A DNA stretch of 64,000 nt from Micromonospora inositola (lineage in GTDB: Bacteria > Actinomycetota > Actinomycetes > Mycobacteriales > Micromonosporaceae), in assembly GCF_900090285.1 (NCBI RefSeq), contig NZ_LT607754.1, positions 3,374,001 through 3,438,000 of the forward strand, in the 5' to 3' direction. The notes under the pieces were generated by a model. That model ran no database searches and was not told where the DNA came from. It saw only the letters and a program-made list of their open reading frames with translations. Each line of letters starts with the position of its first letter. The stretch's first letter is position 1. A program made the translations under genes and the position numbers. This document shows, in pieces, positions 9,094-18,247 of the stretch.

Positions 9094-10107
9094 ATGGCCT
9101 CCGACGAGACTTCCGCCCGCAGGGGGCGCAACCGCGGGCCGGTCGGCCCGGACGACGGGCCGGACAGCCCGACCCAACTGCCGGGCGCCGGGTGGAAGGC
9201 CGCGCTGAAGCGCACGGTCAAGGAGTTCCAGGACGACAGCCTCACCGACTGGGCGGCCGCGCTCACCTACTACGGAGTGCTTTCGATCTTCCCGGGCATG
9301 CTGGTGCTCATCTCGGTGCTCGGGCTGCTCGGCAACAGCGCCACCGAGGGGGTCAAGGACACCGTCAACCAGGCGGTACCCGAGAAGAACATCCGCGGGA
9401 TCATCGAGACCGCTATCACCCAGGCGGGCACCTCCGGCGGCCTGGCCAGCATCGCCGCGATCATCGGTCTGCTCGCCGCCTTCTGGTCGGCCTCCGGCTA
9501 CATCGCTGCCTTCATGCGCGCCTCCAACACCATCTACGACGTGCCGGAGGGGCGGCCGATCTGGAAGACCCTGCCGATCCGGCTCGGGGTGACCGCCCTG
9601 GTCGGCGTCCTGCTGCTGGCCGCCGCGGTGATCGTGGTCTTCACCGGCGGCCTCGCCGAGCAGGTCGGCAGCGCGATCGGGCTGGGCTCGACGGCCGTCA
9701 CGGTGTGGAACATCGTCAAATGGCCGGTGCTGCTCATCCTGGTCAGCCTGATGTTCGCGATCCTCTACTGGGCCTCGCCGAACGCCCGGCACGGCGGTTT
9801 CCGCTGGGTCAGCCCGGGCGGCGTGCTGGCGGTGGTGATCTGGCTGGTGATCTCCGGCCTCTTCGCCCTCTACGTCAGCAACTTCGGCTCGTACAACAAG
9901 ACCTACGGGGCGCTGGCCGGCGTGATCATCTTCCTGGTCTGGCTCTGGCTGAGCAACATCGCGATCCTGCTCGGCGCGGAGTTCGACGCCGAACTGGAGC
10001 GCGGACGCGCCATCGAGGCCGGGCACCCGGCCGAGGAGGAGCCGTACGTCGAACTGCGCGACGACCGCAAGGTCAAGAAGAAGCGCAACTCCGCCTCCGG
10101 CCGCTGA
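9094..10107 (+). CDS. YihY/BrkB-family inner membrane protein
   Basis: A 337-residue protein of the family once annotated as ribonuclease BN. About six helices lie between residues 40 and 300. FQDDSLTDWAAALTYYGVLSIFPGML near residues 41-66 and GALAGVIIFLVWLWLSNIAILLGAEFDAELER near the end are family hallmarks. Both termini are hydrophilic; the C terminus ends in a lysine-rich KVKKKRN tail. I prefer ATG 9094 because GAGGGA lies 6 bases upstream; an ATG at 9058 would add 12 residues. The biochemical role of the family is unsettled. Confidence 0.92.
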   Translation: MASDETSARRGRNRGPVGPDDGPDSPTQLPGAGWKAALKRTVKEFQDDSLTDWAAALTYYGVLSIFPGMLVLISVLGLLGNSATEGVKDTVNQAVPEKNIRGIIETAITQAGTSGGLASIAAIIGLLAAFWSASGYIAAFMRASNTIYDVPEGRPIWKTLPIRLGVTALVGVLLLAAAVIVVFTGGLAEQVGSAIGLGSTAVTVWNIVKWPVLLILVSLMFAILYWASPNARHGGFRWVSPGGVLAVVIWLVISGLFALYVSNFGSYNKTYGALAGVIIFLVWLWLSNIAILLGAEFDAELERGRAIEAGHPAEEEPYVELRDDRKVKKKRNSASGR

Positions 10108-10123
10108 CCCGCGCGACCCGATC

Positions 10124-10150
10124 GCCCCGCCGCACCCCGCGCGGCGGGGC
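10124..10150 (+). terminator. Terminator hairpin after the YihY gene
   Basis: Arms GCCCCGCCGC and GCGGCGGGGC (10 perfect pairs) enclose a 7-base loop, followed by GGTCCCTTCT. It lies 17 bases after the stop. Confidence 0.7.
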
Positions 10151-10261
10151 GGTCCCTTCTCCGTTCCCGGAGCCGGTCCAGGCGTCGGCTCCCTCGCGGA
10201 CCGTCGCGTCGGCGCCGTCCGACCCCGGTGACCAGCGCGGCTTTTAGTGATCCACTACGCG

Positions 10262-10283
10262 CTTTTGCTCAGATGGACAAAAG
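10262..10283. promoter_or_regulatory. CTTTTG-N10-CAAAAG palindrome before the ROK gene
   Basis: Perfect 6-base arms separated by 10 bases lie about 120 bases before the ROK start. The surrounding sequence is unusually AT-rich for this genome. A near-identical palindrome with 11-base spacing lies before the large secreted protein at 33.4 kb. It is a candidate operator for one of the two ROK regulators. Confidence 0.6.
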
Positions 10284-10335
10284 TTTGGCTCGGATCGCGC
10301 TGAAGCTATGGACACGCGGGCCGGAAGCCTCCTAC

Positions 10336-10353
10336 TGTGTCGGACACGACACA
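10336..10353. promoter_or_regulatory. TGTGTCG-N4-CGACACA palindrome, overlaps a -10
   Basis: Perfect 7-base arms around GACA. A TACTGT hexamer at 10333-10338 that could be the -10 of the ROK operon overlaps the left arm, so a protein bound here would block initiation. It lies 47 bases before the ROK start codon. Confidence 0.6.
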
Positions 10354-10400
10354 TCGCAGTTGCGTCGATGTGAACGACTCCGATGCGGAGGTGAGTCCCG

Positions 10401-11579
10401 GTGCGAACGGTGGACCCCCTGCACGTACGGCTGCTCCGGTTGCTCCGCGACGAGGGGCCGGTGTCCCGGGCGGAGCTCGGCGACCGGTTGCAGATGCCGC
10501 GGCCCCGCCTCCTCACCGAGCTGGAGCGGCTGGTCGGCCTCGGCTACGTCGCCGAGGCGGGGCTGGCCGCGTCCCGCGGCGGGCGGCGCTCGACGTTGGT
10601 CGAGCTGAGCCCGCACCTGCGCTTCGCCGCGGTCGACCTGGGCGCCAGCTCGATCGACGTCGAGGTGGTCAACGGCCGCCTCGAACCGGTGGTCGCCTAC
10701 ACCGAGCCGGCCGACATCCGCTCCGGCCCGAAGGTGACCCTCCAGCGGGTCAACGAGCTGCTGCACAAGGCAAAGGTGGACGGCGCGTACGAGCGGCTCG
10801 ACGCGGTCGGCATCGGCGTGCCCGGGCCGGTGAGCTTCCGCGACGGCGTGCCGGTCTCGCCGCCGATCATGCCGGGCTGGGACCGCTTCCCGGTCCGCGA
10901 GCTGCTCACCCGGGAGCACGGCTGCCCGGCGGTGGTCGACAACGACGTCAACATCATGGCGATCGGCGAACGGCACGGCGGGGTAGCCCACTCGGTGGAC
11001 GACTTCCTCTTCATCAAGATCGGCACCGGGATCGGCTGCGGCATCTACCTCAGCGGCGAGGTGTACCGCGGCACCGACGGTTGCGCCGGGGACATCGGCC
11101 ACATCCAGGTCGACGCGAACGGTCCGATGTGTTCCTGCGGCAACCTCGGCTGCCTGGAGGCGCTGTTCAGCGGCGCCGCGCTGGCCAAGGAGGCGACCGC
11201 GGCGGCCCGTGCCGACATCTCCCCGGCGCTCGCCGAGCGGCTCGACGCCCGGGGCGCGTTGACCGCGCTGGACGTCGCGCAGGGGGCGGCCGAGGGGGAC
11301 GTCACCTGCATCCAGCTCATCCGCGACGGCGGCCGGCGGGTCGGCGGCGTACTGGCCGGGCTGGTTAGCTTCACCAACCCGTCGATGATCGTGATCGGCG
11401 GCGGGCTCGCCCAGCTCGGGCACATCCTGCTCGCCGAGATCCGCAGCGTGGTCTACCGCCGGTCGCTGCCGCTCGCCACCGGCAACCTGCCGGTCGTCCT
11501 CTCCGAGCTCGGCCCGCGGGCCGGGGTGGCGGGGGCGGCCGTGCTCGCCAGCGACCTGGCCTTCGGGGAGGCGTCATGA
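10401..11579 (+). CDS. ROK-family transcriptional regulator (NagC/XylR type)
   Basis: A 392-residue repressor. A winged helix-turn-helix occupies residues 1-65, and a sugar-kinase-like ROK domain follows (VGIGVPGPV, DNDVN, IKIGTGIGCG). The zinc site is complete: H234 and the cysteines of CSCGNLGC (244, 246, 251). The GTG start has GGAGGTGAG 7 bases upstream. The stop overlaps the ABC ATPase start (ATGA), so the regulator leads the importer operon and probably regulates it. The inducing sugar is not known; the importer type suggests ribose, inositol or a similar small sugar. Confidence 0.93.
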   Translation: MRTVDPLHVRLLRLLRDEGPVSRAELGDRLQMPRPRLLTELERLVGLGYVAEAGLAASRGGRRSTLVELSPHLRFAAVDLGASSIDVEVVNGRLEPVVAYTEPADIRSGPKVTLQRVNELLHKAKVDGAYERLDAVGIGVPGPVSFRDGVPVSPPIMPGWDRFPVRELLTREHGCPAVVDNDVNIMAIGERHGGVAHSVDDFLFIKIGTGIGCGIYLSGEVYRGTDGCAGDIGHIQVDANGPMCSCGNLGCLEALFSGAALAKEATAAARADISPALAERLDARGALTALDVAQGAAEGDVTCIQLIRDGGRRVGGVLAGLVSFTNPSMIVIGGGLAQLGHILLAEIRSVVYRRSLPLATGNLPVVLSELGPRAGVAGAAVLASDLAFGEAS

Positions 11580-13255
11580 GTGCCCGCGACAGCGACCCGG
11601 CCGTCGCGGGGGCTGGCCCGGCCGGCGCCGACGACACGGGGGAGTCGGCCGGCCGGGGCCGGCCACCGGCGAGCGAGAGCGAGGAGGCCGCCGTGACGAA
11701 GGCGCCACTGGTCGAAGCCCCCGCCGACACCGTCGCGGGCGAGGTGGTCCTGCGCCTCACCGACGTGGTCAAGACCTTCCCCGGCGTACGCGCGCTGGAC
11801 GGGGTGCAACTGGAGGTGCGCGCCGGCGAGGTGCACTGCCTGCTCGGGCAGAACGGCGCCGGCAAGTCCACCCTGATCAAGGTGCTCTCCGGGGTGCACC
11901 GGCCGGACTCCGGCGAGGTCCACTGGCGCGGCGAGCCGGCGGCCTTTGCCAACCCGCAGGCCGCGATGCGGGCCGGGATCGCCACCATCTACCAGGAACT
12001 CGACCTGGTCGAGGACCTCTCGGTAGGGGAGAACGCCTTCCTCGGCCACGAGCCGCGCCGGTTCGGGTTCGTCCGGCGCGGCCGGATGGCCCGCCGCACC
12101 CGGGAGATCCTCGGCCGCCTCGGCCACCCGGAGATCCCGCCGGGCCGGATGGTCCGGGCGCTGCCCGCCGCCGGCAAGCAGATCGTCAGCATGGCGCGGG
12201 CGCTCTCCCACGAGGCCCGACTGATCATCATGGACGAGCCGAGCGCGGTGCTGGCCCACGACGAGGTGGACAACCTGTTCCGCATCATCCGGGAGCTGAC
12301 CGCGCAGGGCATCGCGGTCATCTACATCTCGCACCGGCTGGAGGAGATCCGCGAGATCGGCGACCGGGTGACCGTACTCAAGGACGGCCGGACCACCGCG
12401 GCGAACCTGCCGGCGCGCGACACCCCGACCCGCGACCTGGTCGCCCTGATGACCGGCCGCAGCATCGAGTACGTCTTCCCGGACCGCCCGGCCGCCGACC
12501 CCGACGGCGCCGAGCTGCTGCGGGTGGACGGCCTGACCCGGGCCGGCGAGTTCGCCGACGTCTCGCTGACCGTGCGGGCCGGCGAGATCGTCGGGGTCGC
12601 CGGGCTGGTCGGCTCGGGCCGCTCCGAGCTGCTGGAGACCATCTACGGCGCCCGCCGCGCGCAGGCCGGCACCGTCCGGATGGGCGGCCGTACCCTGCGG
12701 CCCGGCAGCGTCGGCGCGGCGGTGCGGGCCGGCATGGGGATGGCCCCCGAGGAGCGCAAGAGCCAGGCGCTGCTGCTCGGCGAGCCGATCTACCGCAACG
12801 TCACCCTGGCGACCTTCGGCCGGTACGCCCGCCTCGGCTTCACCGACGCCGGGCGGGAGCGGGCCGAGGCGGACCGCATCGCCGACTCCCTGGAGCTGCG
12901 TCCCCGCGACGTGCGGCGGCCGGTGCGCACCCTGTCCGGGGGCAACCAGCAGAAGGTGGTGGTGGGGCGCTGGCTGCTCGGCGACACCCGGCTGCTGCTG
13001 CTCGACGAGCCGACCCGGGGCGTGGACGTGGGGGCCCGAGCCGAGCTGTACCAGGTCATCCGGCGGTTGGCCGCCCGGGGCGTCGGCGTCCTGCTGGTCT
13101 CCAGCGAGGTGCCCGAGGTGCTCGGGCTCGCCGACCGGGTCCTGGTGATGCGCGAGGGCCGGATGGTCCGCGAGGCCCCGGCCGGCGAACTCGACGAGAA
13201 CACGGTGCTCGACCTCGTCATGGCGGGGTCCCTCATGGAAGGTACGCCAGCATGA
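11576..13255 (+). CDS. Sugar ABC importer ATP-binding protein, two ATPase domains
   Basis: A 559-residue RbsA/MglA/XylG-type protein with tandem ATPase domains. The first has Walker A GQNGAGKST near residue 90 and LIIMDEPSAVL. The second has GLVGSGRSELL near 344, LSGGNQQK and LLLLDEPTRGVDVGA. The second P-loop is degenerate, as is normal in the family. The first 50 or so residues are acidic and low-complexity, an unusual extension; a GTG at 11694 could be the real start. It pairs with the permease and binding protein downstream. Confidence 0.93.
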   Translation: MSARDSDPAVAGAGPAGADDTGESAGRGRPPASESEEAAVTKAPLVEAPADTVAGEVVLRLTDVVKTFPGVRALDGVQLEVRAGEVHCLLGQNGAGKSTLIKVLSGVHRPDSGEVHWRGEPAAFANPQAAMRAGIATIYQELDLVEDLSVGENAFLGHEPRRFGFVRRGRMARRTREILGRLGHPEIPPGRMVRALPAAGKQIVSMARALSHEARLIIMDEPSAVLAHDEVDNLFRIIRELTAQGIAVIYISHRLEEIREIGDRVTVLKDGRTTAANLPARDTPTRDLVALMTGRSIEYVFPDRPAADPDGAELLRVDGLTRAGEFADVSLTVRAGEIVGVAGLVGSGRSELLETIYGARRAQAGTVRMGGRTLRPGSVGAAVRAGMGMAPEERKSQALLLGEPIYRNVTLATFGRYARLGFTDAGRERAEADRIADSLELRPRDVRRPVRTLSGGNQQKVVVGRWLLGDTRLLLLDEPTRGVDVGARAELYQVIRRLAARGVGVLLVSSEVPEVLGLADRVLVMREGRMVREAPAGELDENTVLDLVMAGSLMEGTPA

Positions 13256-13329
13256 GCGAGCGAATCATCAACGCAGCGCCGGAAAGCCTCATGGCGGCGC
13301 CGAGCGAAGCGAGGCGGCGGCATGAGTGA
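13252..13329 (+). repeat. Linker with ATGAGCGAGCGAA...CCGAGCGAAGCGAGG signature
   Basis: The 66 bases between ATPase and permease form an open frame of 25 codons (MSERIINAAPESLMAAPSEA...) whose ATG overlaps the ATPase stop and whose stop overlaps the permease start. The GAGCGAGCGAATCATCAAC and GCCGAGCGAAGCGAGGCGG motifs resemble a sequence I recall as dispersed at gene borders in Micromonosporaceae. It is more likely a repeat that preserves coupling than a functional peptide. Confidence 0.4.
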
Positions 13330-14443
13330 GACGACTCCCACGGCGACGCCGGCGCGGGCGGCGGACCTGCCGGCGCAGTCGCCGCCGGTGGACCCGGCCG
13401 AGACCGCCGCGGCGACCGCGAAGTCCGACGCGCCGGGCCGGCTCTCCTGGTGGCGGGGCGACGGCGGCGACGGCGCCAAGCGAAACCTGGGCCTGCTGGC
13501 GACCCTGGTGGTGCTCGTCGTCATCGGCATCCTCACCCGGCCCGACCTGTACGGGAACGCGAGCTGGGTGTGGGGCAACACCCTCACCATCCTCAAGCTG
13601 GCCTCGGTGGTCGGCGTGGTCACCGTCGGGATGACCTTCGTGATCATCGGCGGGGGCATCGACCTGTCGGTCGGCGCGATCGTCGCCCTGGCCGGCGTCT
13701 GGTGCACCACGCTCGCCACCCAGAGCTACGGCGCCGGCGGCATGATCTTCAGCGCGCTCACCGTCGGGCTCGCCGTCGGCGTGGTCAACGGCCTGCTCGT
13801 CTCGTACGGGCGGCTGGTGCCGTTCATCGCCACGCTGGCCATGATGGTCGCCGCCCGGGGGCTGGCCGCCGAGATCTCCGACAAGCAGACCCAGGTCTCC
13901 ACCAACAGCTTCATCAACGGCATCGCCAGCACCGACCTCTTCGGCATCCCGCTGCTGGTCTACATTCTCGCCGCGGTGGTGGCCGCCGGCTGGGTGCTGC
14001 TGAACCGGACCACCTTCGGCCGCCGCACCGTGGCGGTCGGCGGCAACCCGGAGGCCGCCCGACTGGCCGGCATCAACGTCCGGCGGCACACCGTGCTCCT
14101 CTACGCGCTCTCCGGCCTCTGCTGCGGCATCGCCGCGGTCATGCTGACCGCGCAGGCCACCTCCGCGCAGGCGGCGATGGCGAACCTCTACGAGCTGGAC
14201 GCGATCGCCGCCGCCATCATCGGCGGGACGCTGCTCAGCGGCGGGCGGGGCACCATCATCGGTTCCCTGCTCGGGGTGGTCATCTTCTCCACCATCACCA
14301 ACCTCTTCGCCATCAACGGCCTCTCCACCGAGGCCCAGAACATGGTCAAGGGCGGCATCATCGTCGCCGCCGTCCTGATCCAGCAGGTGCAGTTCCGCAG
14401 CCTCACCCAGTTCCTCGGCCGCAACCGGGCCACCACCACCTGA
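13322..14443 (+). CDS. Sugar ABC importer permease (RbsC type)
   Basis: A 373-residue permease with about nine or ten helices after a soluble N terminus of 50 residues rich in Ala and Pro. The family pattern is clear: GMTFVIIGGGIDLSVGAIVALAG near residues 104-126, the EAARLAGINVRR coupling loop near 243-254, and ELDAIAAAIIGGTLLSGGRGTIIGSLLGV near 290-318. ATG 13322 lacks a strong Shine-Dalgarno sequence and may rely on coupling through the linker frame. Substrate class: ribose, inositol or a related sugar. Confidence 0.93.
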   Translation: MSETTPTATPARAADLPAQSPPVDPAETAAATAKSDAPGRLSWWRGDGGDGAKRNLGLLATLVVLVVIGILTRPDLYGNASWVWGNTLTILKLASVVGVVTVGMTFVIIGGGIDLSVGAIVALAGVWCTTLATQSYGAGGMIFSALTVGLAVGVVNGLLVSYGRLVPFIATLAMMVAARGLAAEISDKQTQVSTNSFINGIASTDLFGIPLLVYILAAVVAAGWVLLNRTTFGRRTVAVGGNPEAARLAGINVRRHTVLLYALSGLCCGIAAVMLTAQATSAQAAMANLYELDAIAAAIIGGTLLSGGRGTIIGSLLGVVIFSTITNLFAINGLSTEAQNMVKGGIIVAAVLIQQVQFRSLTQFLGRNRATTT

Positions 14444-14459
14444 CCCACGAGACACCGGC

Positions 14460-14485
14460 GGCCACCTCGACAAGTGACGGTGGCC
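14460..14485 (+). promoter_or_regulatory. Intra-operon stem-loop before the binding-protein gene
   Basis: GGCCACC and GGTGGCC pair across 12 bases in the 91-base gap between permease and binding protein. Such stems often stabilise or separate mRNA segments so that the binding protein is made in excess. Confidence 0.45.
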
Positions 14486-14534
14486 GGGCACAGCACACCC
14501 ATTTTCACCCCACCACCTCATCCAGGAGGTCGTC

Positions 14535-15587
14535 ATGACCCAGCACAGTCGCGACCTGTCGCGCCGCCGGCTGCTGTTCGGCGGGGCCGCGCTCTCCGCC
14601 GGCGTCGTGCTCGCCGGCTGCACCAGCAACGAGGCGGCGCCGACCGCCGCCCAGACGAAGGATGCCGCGGCCGGCGGGAACGCCGACCCGGGCAAGAAGG
14701 TGACCATCGGCTTCTCCGCCCCGGCCGCCGACCACGGCTGGATCGCCGCCATCACCAACAACGCCAAGGCGCAGGCCGCGGCGTACTCCGACGTGGAGTT
14801 CAAGAGCGTGGAGGCCGGCGCCGACGCGGCGGCCCAGCGCGCGGCGCTCTCCACCCTGATCTCCCAGAAGCCGGACGTGATCGTGCTGCTGCCGCACGAC
14901 GGCAAGGAGCTCAACGCGTTCGGCCTGGAGGCGATGAAGGCCGGCATCCCGGTGGTCAACCTGGACCGGGCCTTCCCCGATGCGCGGGCCTACCGGCTCC
15001 AGATCAAGGGCGACAACTACGGCATGGGGGTGGCCGCCGCCACCTACGTCGTCGCGCAGCTCAAGGCCAAGGGGGTCAGCAACCCGGTGATCGGGGAGAT
15101 CCCCGGCATCGACTCGCTGGAGCTGACCCAGGAACGCTCCAAGGGCTTCGCCGACACCCTCGCCGCGAACGGTCTGAAGGTGGCCAACCGCCGCCCGGCC
15201 GAGTTCACCGCCGACTCCGGGCAGCAGGCCGCCACCGGGCTCTTCCAGGCGCTGCCGAAGATCGACGCGCTCTGGAACCACGACGACGACCAGGGTATCG
15301 GTGTGCTCGCCGCGGTCAACCAGGCCAACCGCAAGGAGTTCTTCATGGTTGGCGGCGCCGGCTCGAAGAAGGCGATGGAGGACATCCAGGCCGACAACAC
15401 GGTGCTCAAGGCCACCGTCACCTACAGCCCCTCGATGGCCTCCTCGGCCATCTCCCTGGCCCGCCTGATCGGGCAGGGGAAGGGGATGTCCGACCTGGTG
15501 GAACTCCAGGTTCCGAAGGAGATCGTGCTCGCCTCGGAGACGATCACCAAGGAGAACGCGGGCAACTACCTGAAGCTCGGGTTCTGA
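14535..15587 (+). CDS. Sugar-binding lipoprotein of the ABC importer
   Basis: A 350-residue periplasmic-binding-protein-like protein (RbsB/Peripla_BP_4 type). The N terminus has a twin-arginine-like SRRRLLFGG followed by a lipobox LAGC with Cys near residue 29, so it is probably exported folded and lipid-anchored outside the membrane. Binding-fold landmarks are [22 protein letters not shown] and [21 protein letters not shown] precedes the ATG. It should capture the sugar for the permease before it. Confidence 0.93.
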   Translation: MTQHSRDLSRRRLLFGGAALSAGVVLAGCTSNEAAPTAAQTKDAAAGGNADPGKKVTIGFSAPAADHGWIAAITNNAKAQAAAYSDVEFKSVEAGADAAAQRAALSTLISQKPDVIVLLPHDGKELNAFGLEAMKAGIPVVNLDRAFPDARAYRLQIKGDNYGMGVAAATYVVAQLKAKGVSNPVIGEIPGIDSLELTQERSKGFADTLAANGLKVANRRPAEFTADSGQQAATGLFQALPKIDALWNHDDDQGIGVLAAVNQANRKEFFMVGGAGSKKAMEDIQADNTVLKATVTYSPSMASSAISLARLIGQGKGMSDLVELQVPKEIVLASETITKENAGNYLKLGF

Positions 15588-15607
15588 CACACGGGGGGAG
15601 TCCCACC

Positions 15608-16819
15608 TTGTCCACTCACGACAGACACCTGCGGGTCGGCATGGTCGGCTACGCGTTCATGGGCGCGGCGCACTCCCAGGCGTGGCGCACCGTGAACCGG
15701 GTGTACGACCTGCCGGCGCGGGTCCGGATGTCGCTCATCTGCGGCCGCGACGAGTCGAAGGTGGCCGACGCCGCCGACCGACTCGGCTGGGACGGGCACA
15801 CCACGGACTGGCGGCGGCTGGTCGAGTCCGACGAGATCGACGTGGTCGACATCTGCACGCCGGGTGACAGCCACTGCGAGATCGCGATCGCCGCGCTGGC
15901 CGCCGGCAAGCACGTGCTCTGCGAGAAGCCGCTGGCCAACACCGTCGAGGAGGCCCGGCAGATGACGGCCGCCGCCGCCCGGGCCCGGGCCGACGGGGTA
16001 CGCGCCATGTGCGGGTTCAACTACCGCCGGGTGCCGGCGGTCGCCATGATGCGGCAGCTGGTCGCCGACGGACGGCTCGGCGTGATCCGGCACGTCCGGG
16101 CGGCGTACCTGCAGGACTGGATCGTGGACCCGCAGTTCCCGTTGGTCTGGCGGTTGCAGAGGGACAGGGCGGGCTCCGGCGCGCTCGGCGACATCGGCGC
16201 GCACATCATCGACCTCACCCAGTACGTGACCGGGCAGCGGATCGGCGGAGTCAGCGCGCTGACCGAGACCTTCGTCAAGGAGCGGCCGTTGCCGGCCGGG
16301 TCGAGCGGCCTGGCCGCCCACGCGGACGGCAACGGCCGGGCCACCGGCACGGTCACCGTCGACGACGCGGCGGTCTTCGTCGCCCGGCTCGACGGCGGCG
16401 CGCTGGCCACGTACGAGGCGAGCCGGTTCGCCACCGGCCGCAAGAACGCGCTCCGGGTGGAGATCAACGGCTCGCTCGGCACCGTGGTGTTCGACCTGGA
16501 ACGCCTCAACGAGCTGGAGTTCTACGACGCCACCCGGCCCGCCGCCGAGCAGGGCTTCACCCGGATCCTGGTGACCGAGGGCGAGCACCCGTACATGTCG
16601 GCCTGGTGGCCGCCCGGCCACATCATCGGCTACGAGCACTCCTTCACCCACCAGATGCGGGACTTCGTCGAGGCGGTCGCCACCGGCGTCGACCCGACCC
16701 CCTCCTTCGCCGACGCGTTGCAGGTCCAGCTCGTGCTGGACGCGGTGACCCGCTCGGCGGAGCTGGGCTCCTCCTGGACGGAGGTGGAGCCGGCCGTGGC
16801 GGCCGAACTGGCCGCCTGA
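15608..16819 (+). CDS. Gfo/Idh/MocA-family NAD(P)-dependent oxidoreductase
   Basis: A 403-residue dehydrogenase. The Rossmann start is [10 protein letters not shown] (residues 10-19), and the family motif EKPLAN carries the catalytic lysine of the EKP triad. A second-domain DIGAHIIDL supplies the usual Asp and His. The start is a TTG with GGGGGAG 8 bases upstream. The gene is 21 bases after the binding protein, so it is the last gene of the importer operon. Family members oxidise inositol, glucose derivatives or other cyclitols; it probably oxidises the imported sugar or its derivative. Confidence 0.92.
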   Translation: MSTHDRHLRVGMVGYAFMGAAHSQAWRTVNRVYDLPARVRMSLICGRDESKVADAADRLGWDGHTTDWRRLVESDEIDVVDICTPGDSHCEIAIAALAAGKHVLCEKPLANTVEEARQMTAAAARARADGVRAMCGFNYRRVPAVAMMRQLVADGRLGVIRHVRAAYLQDWIVDPQFPLVWRLQRDRAGSGALGDIGAHIIDLTQYVTGQRIGGVSALTETFVKERPLPAGSSGLAAHADGNGRATGTVTVDDAAVFVARLDGGALATYEASRFATGRKNALRVEINGSLGTVVFDLERLNELEFYDATRPAAEQGFTRILVTEGEHPYMSAWWPPGHIIGYEHSFTHQMRDFVEAVATGVDPTPSFADALQVQLVLDAVTRSAELGSSWTEVEPAVAAELAA

Positions 16820-16979
16820 CCCGTCGCGGCGCCGGCCGACCCGCCGGCACCGCCCGAACGGCTTTCCGGAGCCGGCCGGCGAGGGACCGGCCGCGGTTGC
16901 GCCCCGCGGCGGGGACGAGGCCGGCCCCGGAGGGCGTGCCACCGGAGCTTCTCCGGTGCGGCACGAGCAGCACCGCCGT

Positions 16980-17016
16980 CCGGTGCGGCCGGACCGGGAT
17001 TCCCCGGCCGCACCGG
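16980..17016 (+). terminator. 13-bp perfect stem-loop between importer and ebo operons
   Basis: CCGGTGCGGCCGG and CCGGCCGCACCGG pair perfectly around an 11-base loop, 70 bases before the next start codon. A smaller hairpin (ACCGGAG-CTT-CTCCGGT) lies about 40 bases earlier. The 267-base gap holds no AT-rich promoter-like stretch, so these may be a terminator, a partial terminator or attenuator, or a processing site for one long transcript. Confidence 0.6.
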
Positions 17017-17086
17017 CGGACGGGGCCCATCCGCACACCGACGACCAGCGAGATCTCGGCACGGAGGTTCCACGGGAAGGAGCACG

Positions 17087-18247
17087 ATGCGTACGGGTAT
17101 CTGGCTGATGGGGGCGCGCGGCTCGGTCGCGACCACCAGCATCGTCGGGGCGCTCGCCCTCCGGGCCGGGCTCACCGGCCCGACCGGCTGCGTCACCGAG
17201 CTGCCCGAGCTGCGGGGTCCGGCCCTGCCGGCCTTCGCCGATCTCGTCCTCGGCGGCCACGACGTGGTAGCGACCCCGCTGATCAAGCGGGCCGAGGCGC
17301 TGGCCACCGCCGGCGTGCTGCCCGGCCGGCTGGTCGACGCGCTCGCGGGGGAGCTGGCCGAGGTCGAGCGGGCGCTGCGCCCCGCCCCGGCCGGGGGCAC
17401 CCAGGCCGACCGGGCCGGCGCCGTCGAGCGGGACCTGACCGACTTCCGGGACCGGCACGGGCTGGACCGGGTGGTGGTGGTCAACGTCTGCGCCACCGAG
17501 CCGGCCGCCGTCCCGCACCCGGCGCACGCCGACCTCGTCGCCCTGCGGGCCGCGCTGGCCGGCCCCGACGAGGTGCTGCCGCCCAGCTCGCTGTACGCGT
17601 ACGCGGCCTTCACCGCCGGCTGCCCGTACGTCGACTTCACGCCGTCCACCGGGGCCCGGCTGCCGGCGCTGGCGGCGCTGGCCGCGGAGCGCGGCCTGCC
17701 GTACGCCGGGCACGACGGCAAGACCGGGGAGACGCTGGTCAAGTCGGTGCTCGCGCCGATGTTCGCGATGCGCCACCTGGCCGTCCGGTCCTGGTCGGGG
17801 GTGAACCTGCTGGGCGGCGGGGACGGCGCGAACCTGGCCGACCCGGCGGCGAACGCGGCCAAGGTGGCCAGCAAGCAGCGGGTGCTCGGCGAGACGCTCG
17901 GCTACGTCCCGCAGGGCGACACCCGGATCGACCACGTCGAGGAACTGGGCGACTTCAAGACCGCCTGGGACCTGGTCACCTTCGCCGGCTTCCTGGGCAC
18001 CGGGATGCGGATGGAGTTCACCTGGCACGGCTGCGACTCGGCGCTGGCCGCCCCGCTGGTGCTCGACCTGGCCCGGCTCACCGCCGCCGCGCACGCCGCC
18101 GGCCGGCGTGGCCCCCTCCGCGAGCTGGCCTTCTTCTTCAAAGACCCGCTCGACGCCCCGACCCACTCGCTCGCCGAGCAGTGGGCCCTGCTGCGCGACC
18201 TCGTCGCCGGCCTGCACCGGGGAGGCGCCGATGGCCAGCCTCGCTGA
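17087..18247 (+). CDS. Inositol-3-phosphate synthase-like cyclase of the ebo-type operon
   Basis: A 386-residue member of the myo-inositol-1(3)-phosphate synthase family, which turns glucose-6-phosphate into a cyclitol phosphate with transient NAD oxidation. The NAD site GARGSVATT is at residues 9-17. Other family blocks are NVCATEP, GHDGKTGETLVKS, SGVNLLGGGDG, ASKQRVLGE, and FKTAWDL...HGCDSALAAPLVLDL, which holds candidate catalytic Lys and Asp. GGAAGGAG lies 6 bases before the ATG. It opens a tightly packed operon and overlaps the UbiA gene by 17 bases. In classical ebo clusters I would expect the dehydroquinate-synthase-like EboD as the cyclase. The substrate may not be glucose-6-phosphate. 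Confidence 0.85.
   Translation: MRTGIWLMGARGSVATTSIVGALALRAGLTGPTGCVTELPELRGPALPAFADLVLGGHDVVATPLIKRAEALATAGVLPGRLVDALAGELAEVERALRPAPAGGTQADRAGAVERDLTDFRDRHGLDRVVVVNVCATEPAAVPHPAHADLVALRAALAGPDEVLPPSSLYAYAAFTAGCPYVDFTPSTGARLPALAALAAERGLPYAGHDGKTGETLVKSVLAPMFAMRHLAVRSWSGVNLLGGGDGANLADPAANAAKVASKQRVLGETLGYVPQGDTRIDHVEELGDFKTAWDLVTFAGFLGTGMRMEFTWHGCDSALAAPLVLDLARLTAAAHAAGRRGPLRELAFFFKDPLDAPTHSLAEQWALLRDLVAGLHRGGADGQPR

Noticed and set aside
15566..18217. An 883-codon minus-strand open frame
   Set aside because: It is antisense to the Gfo/Idh and cyclase genes, whose motifs are unambiguous; the frame itself shows no recognisable domain.
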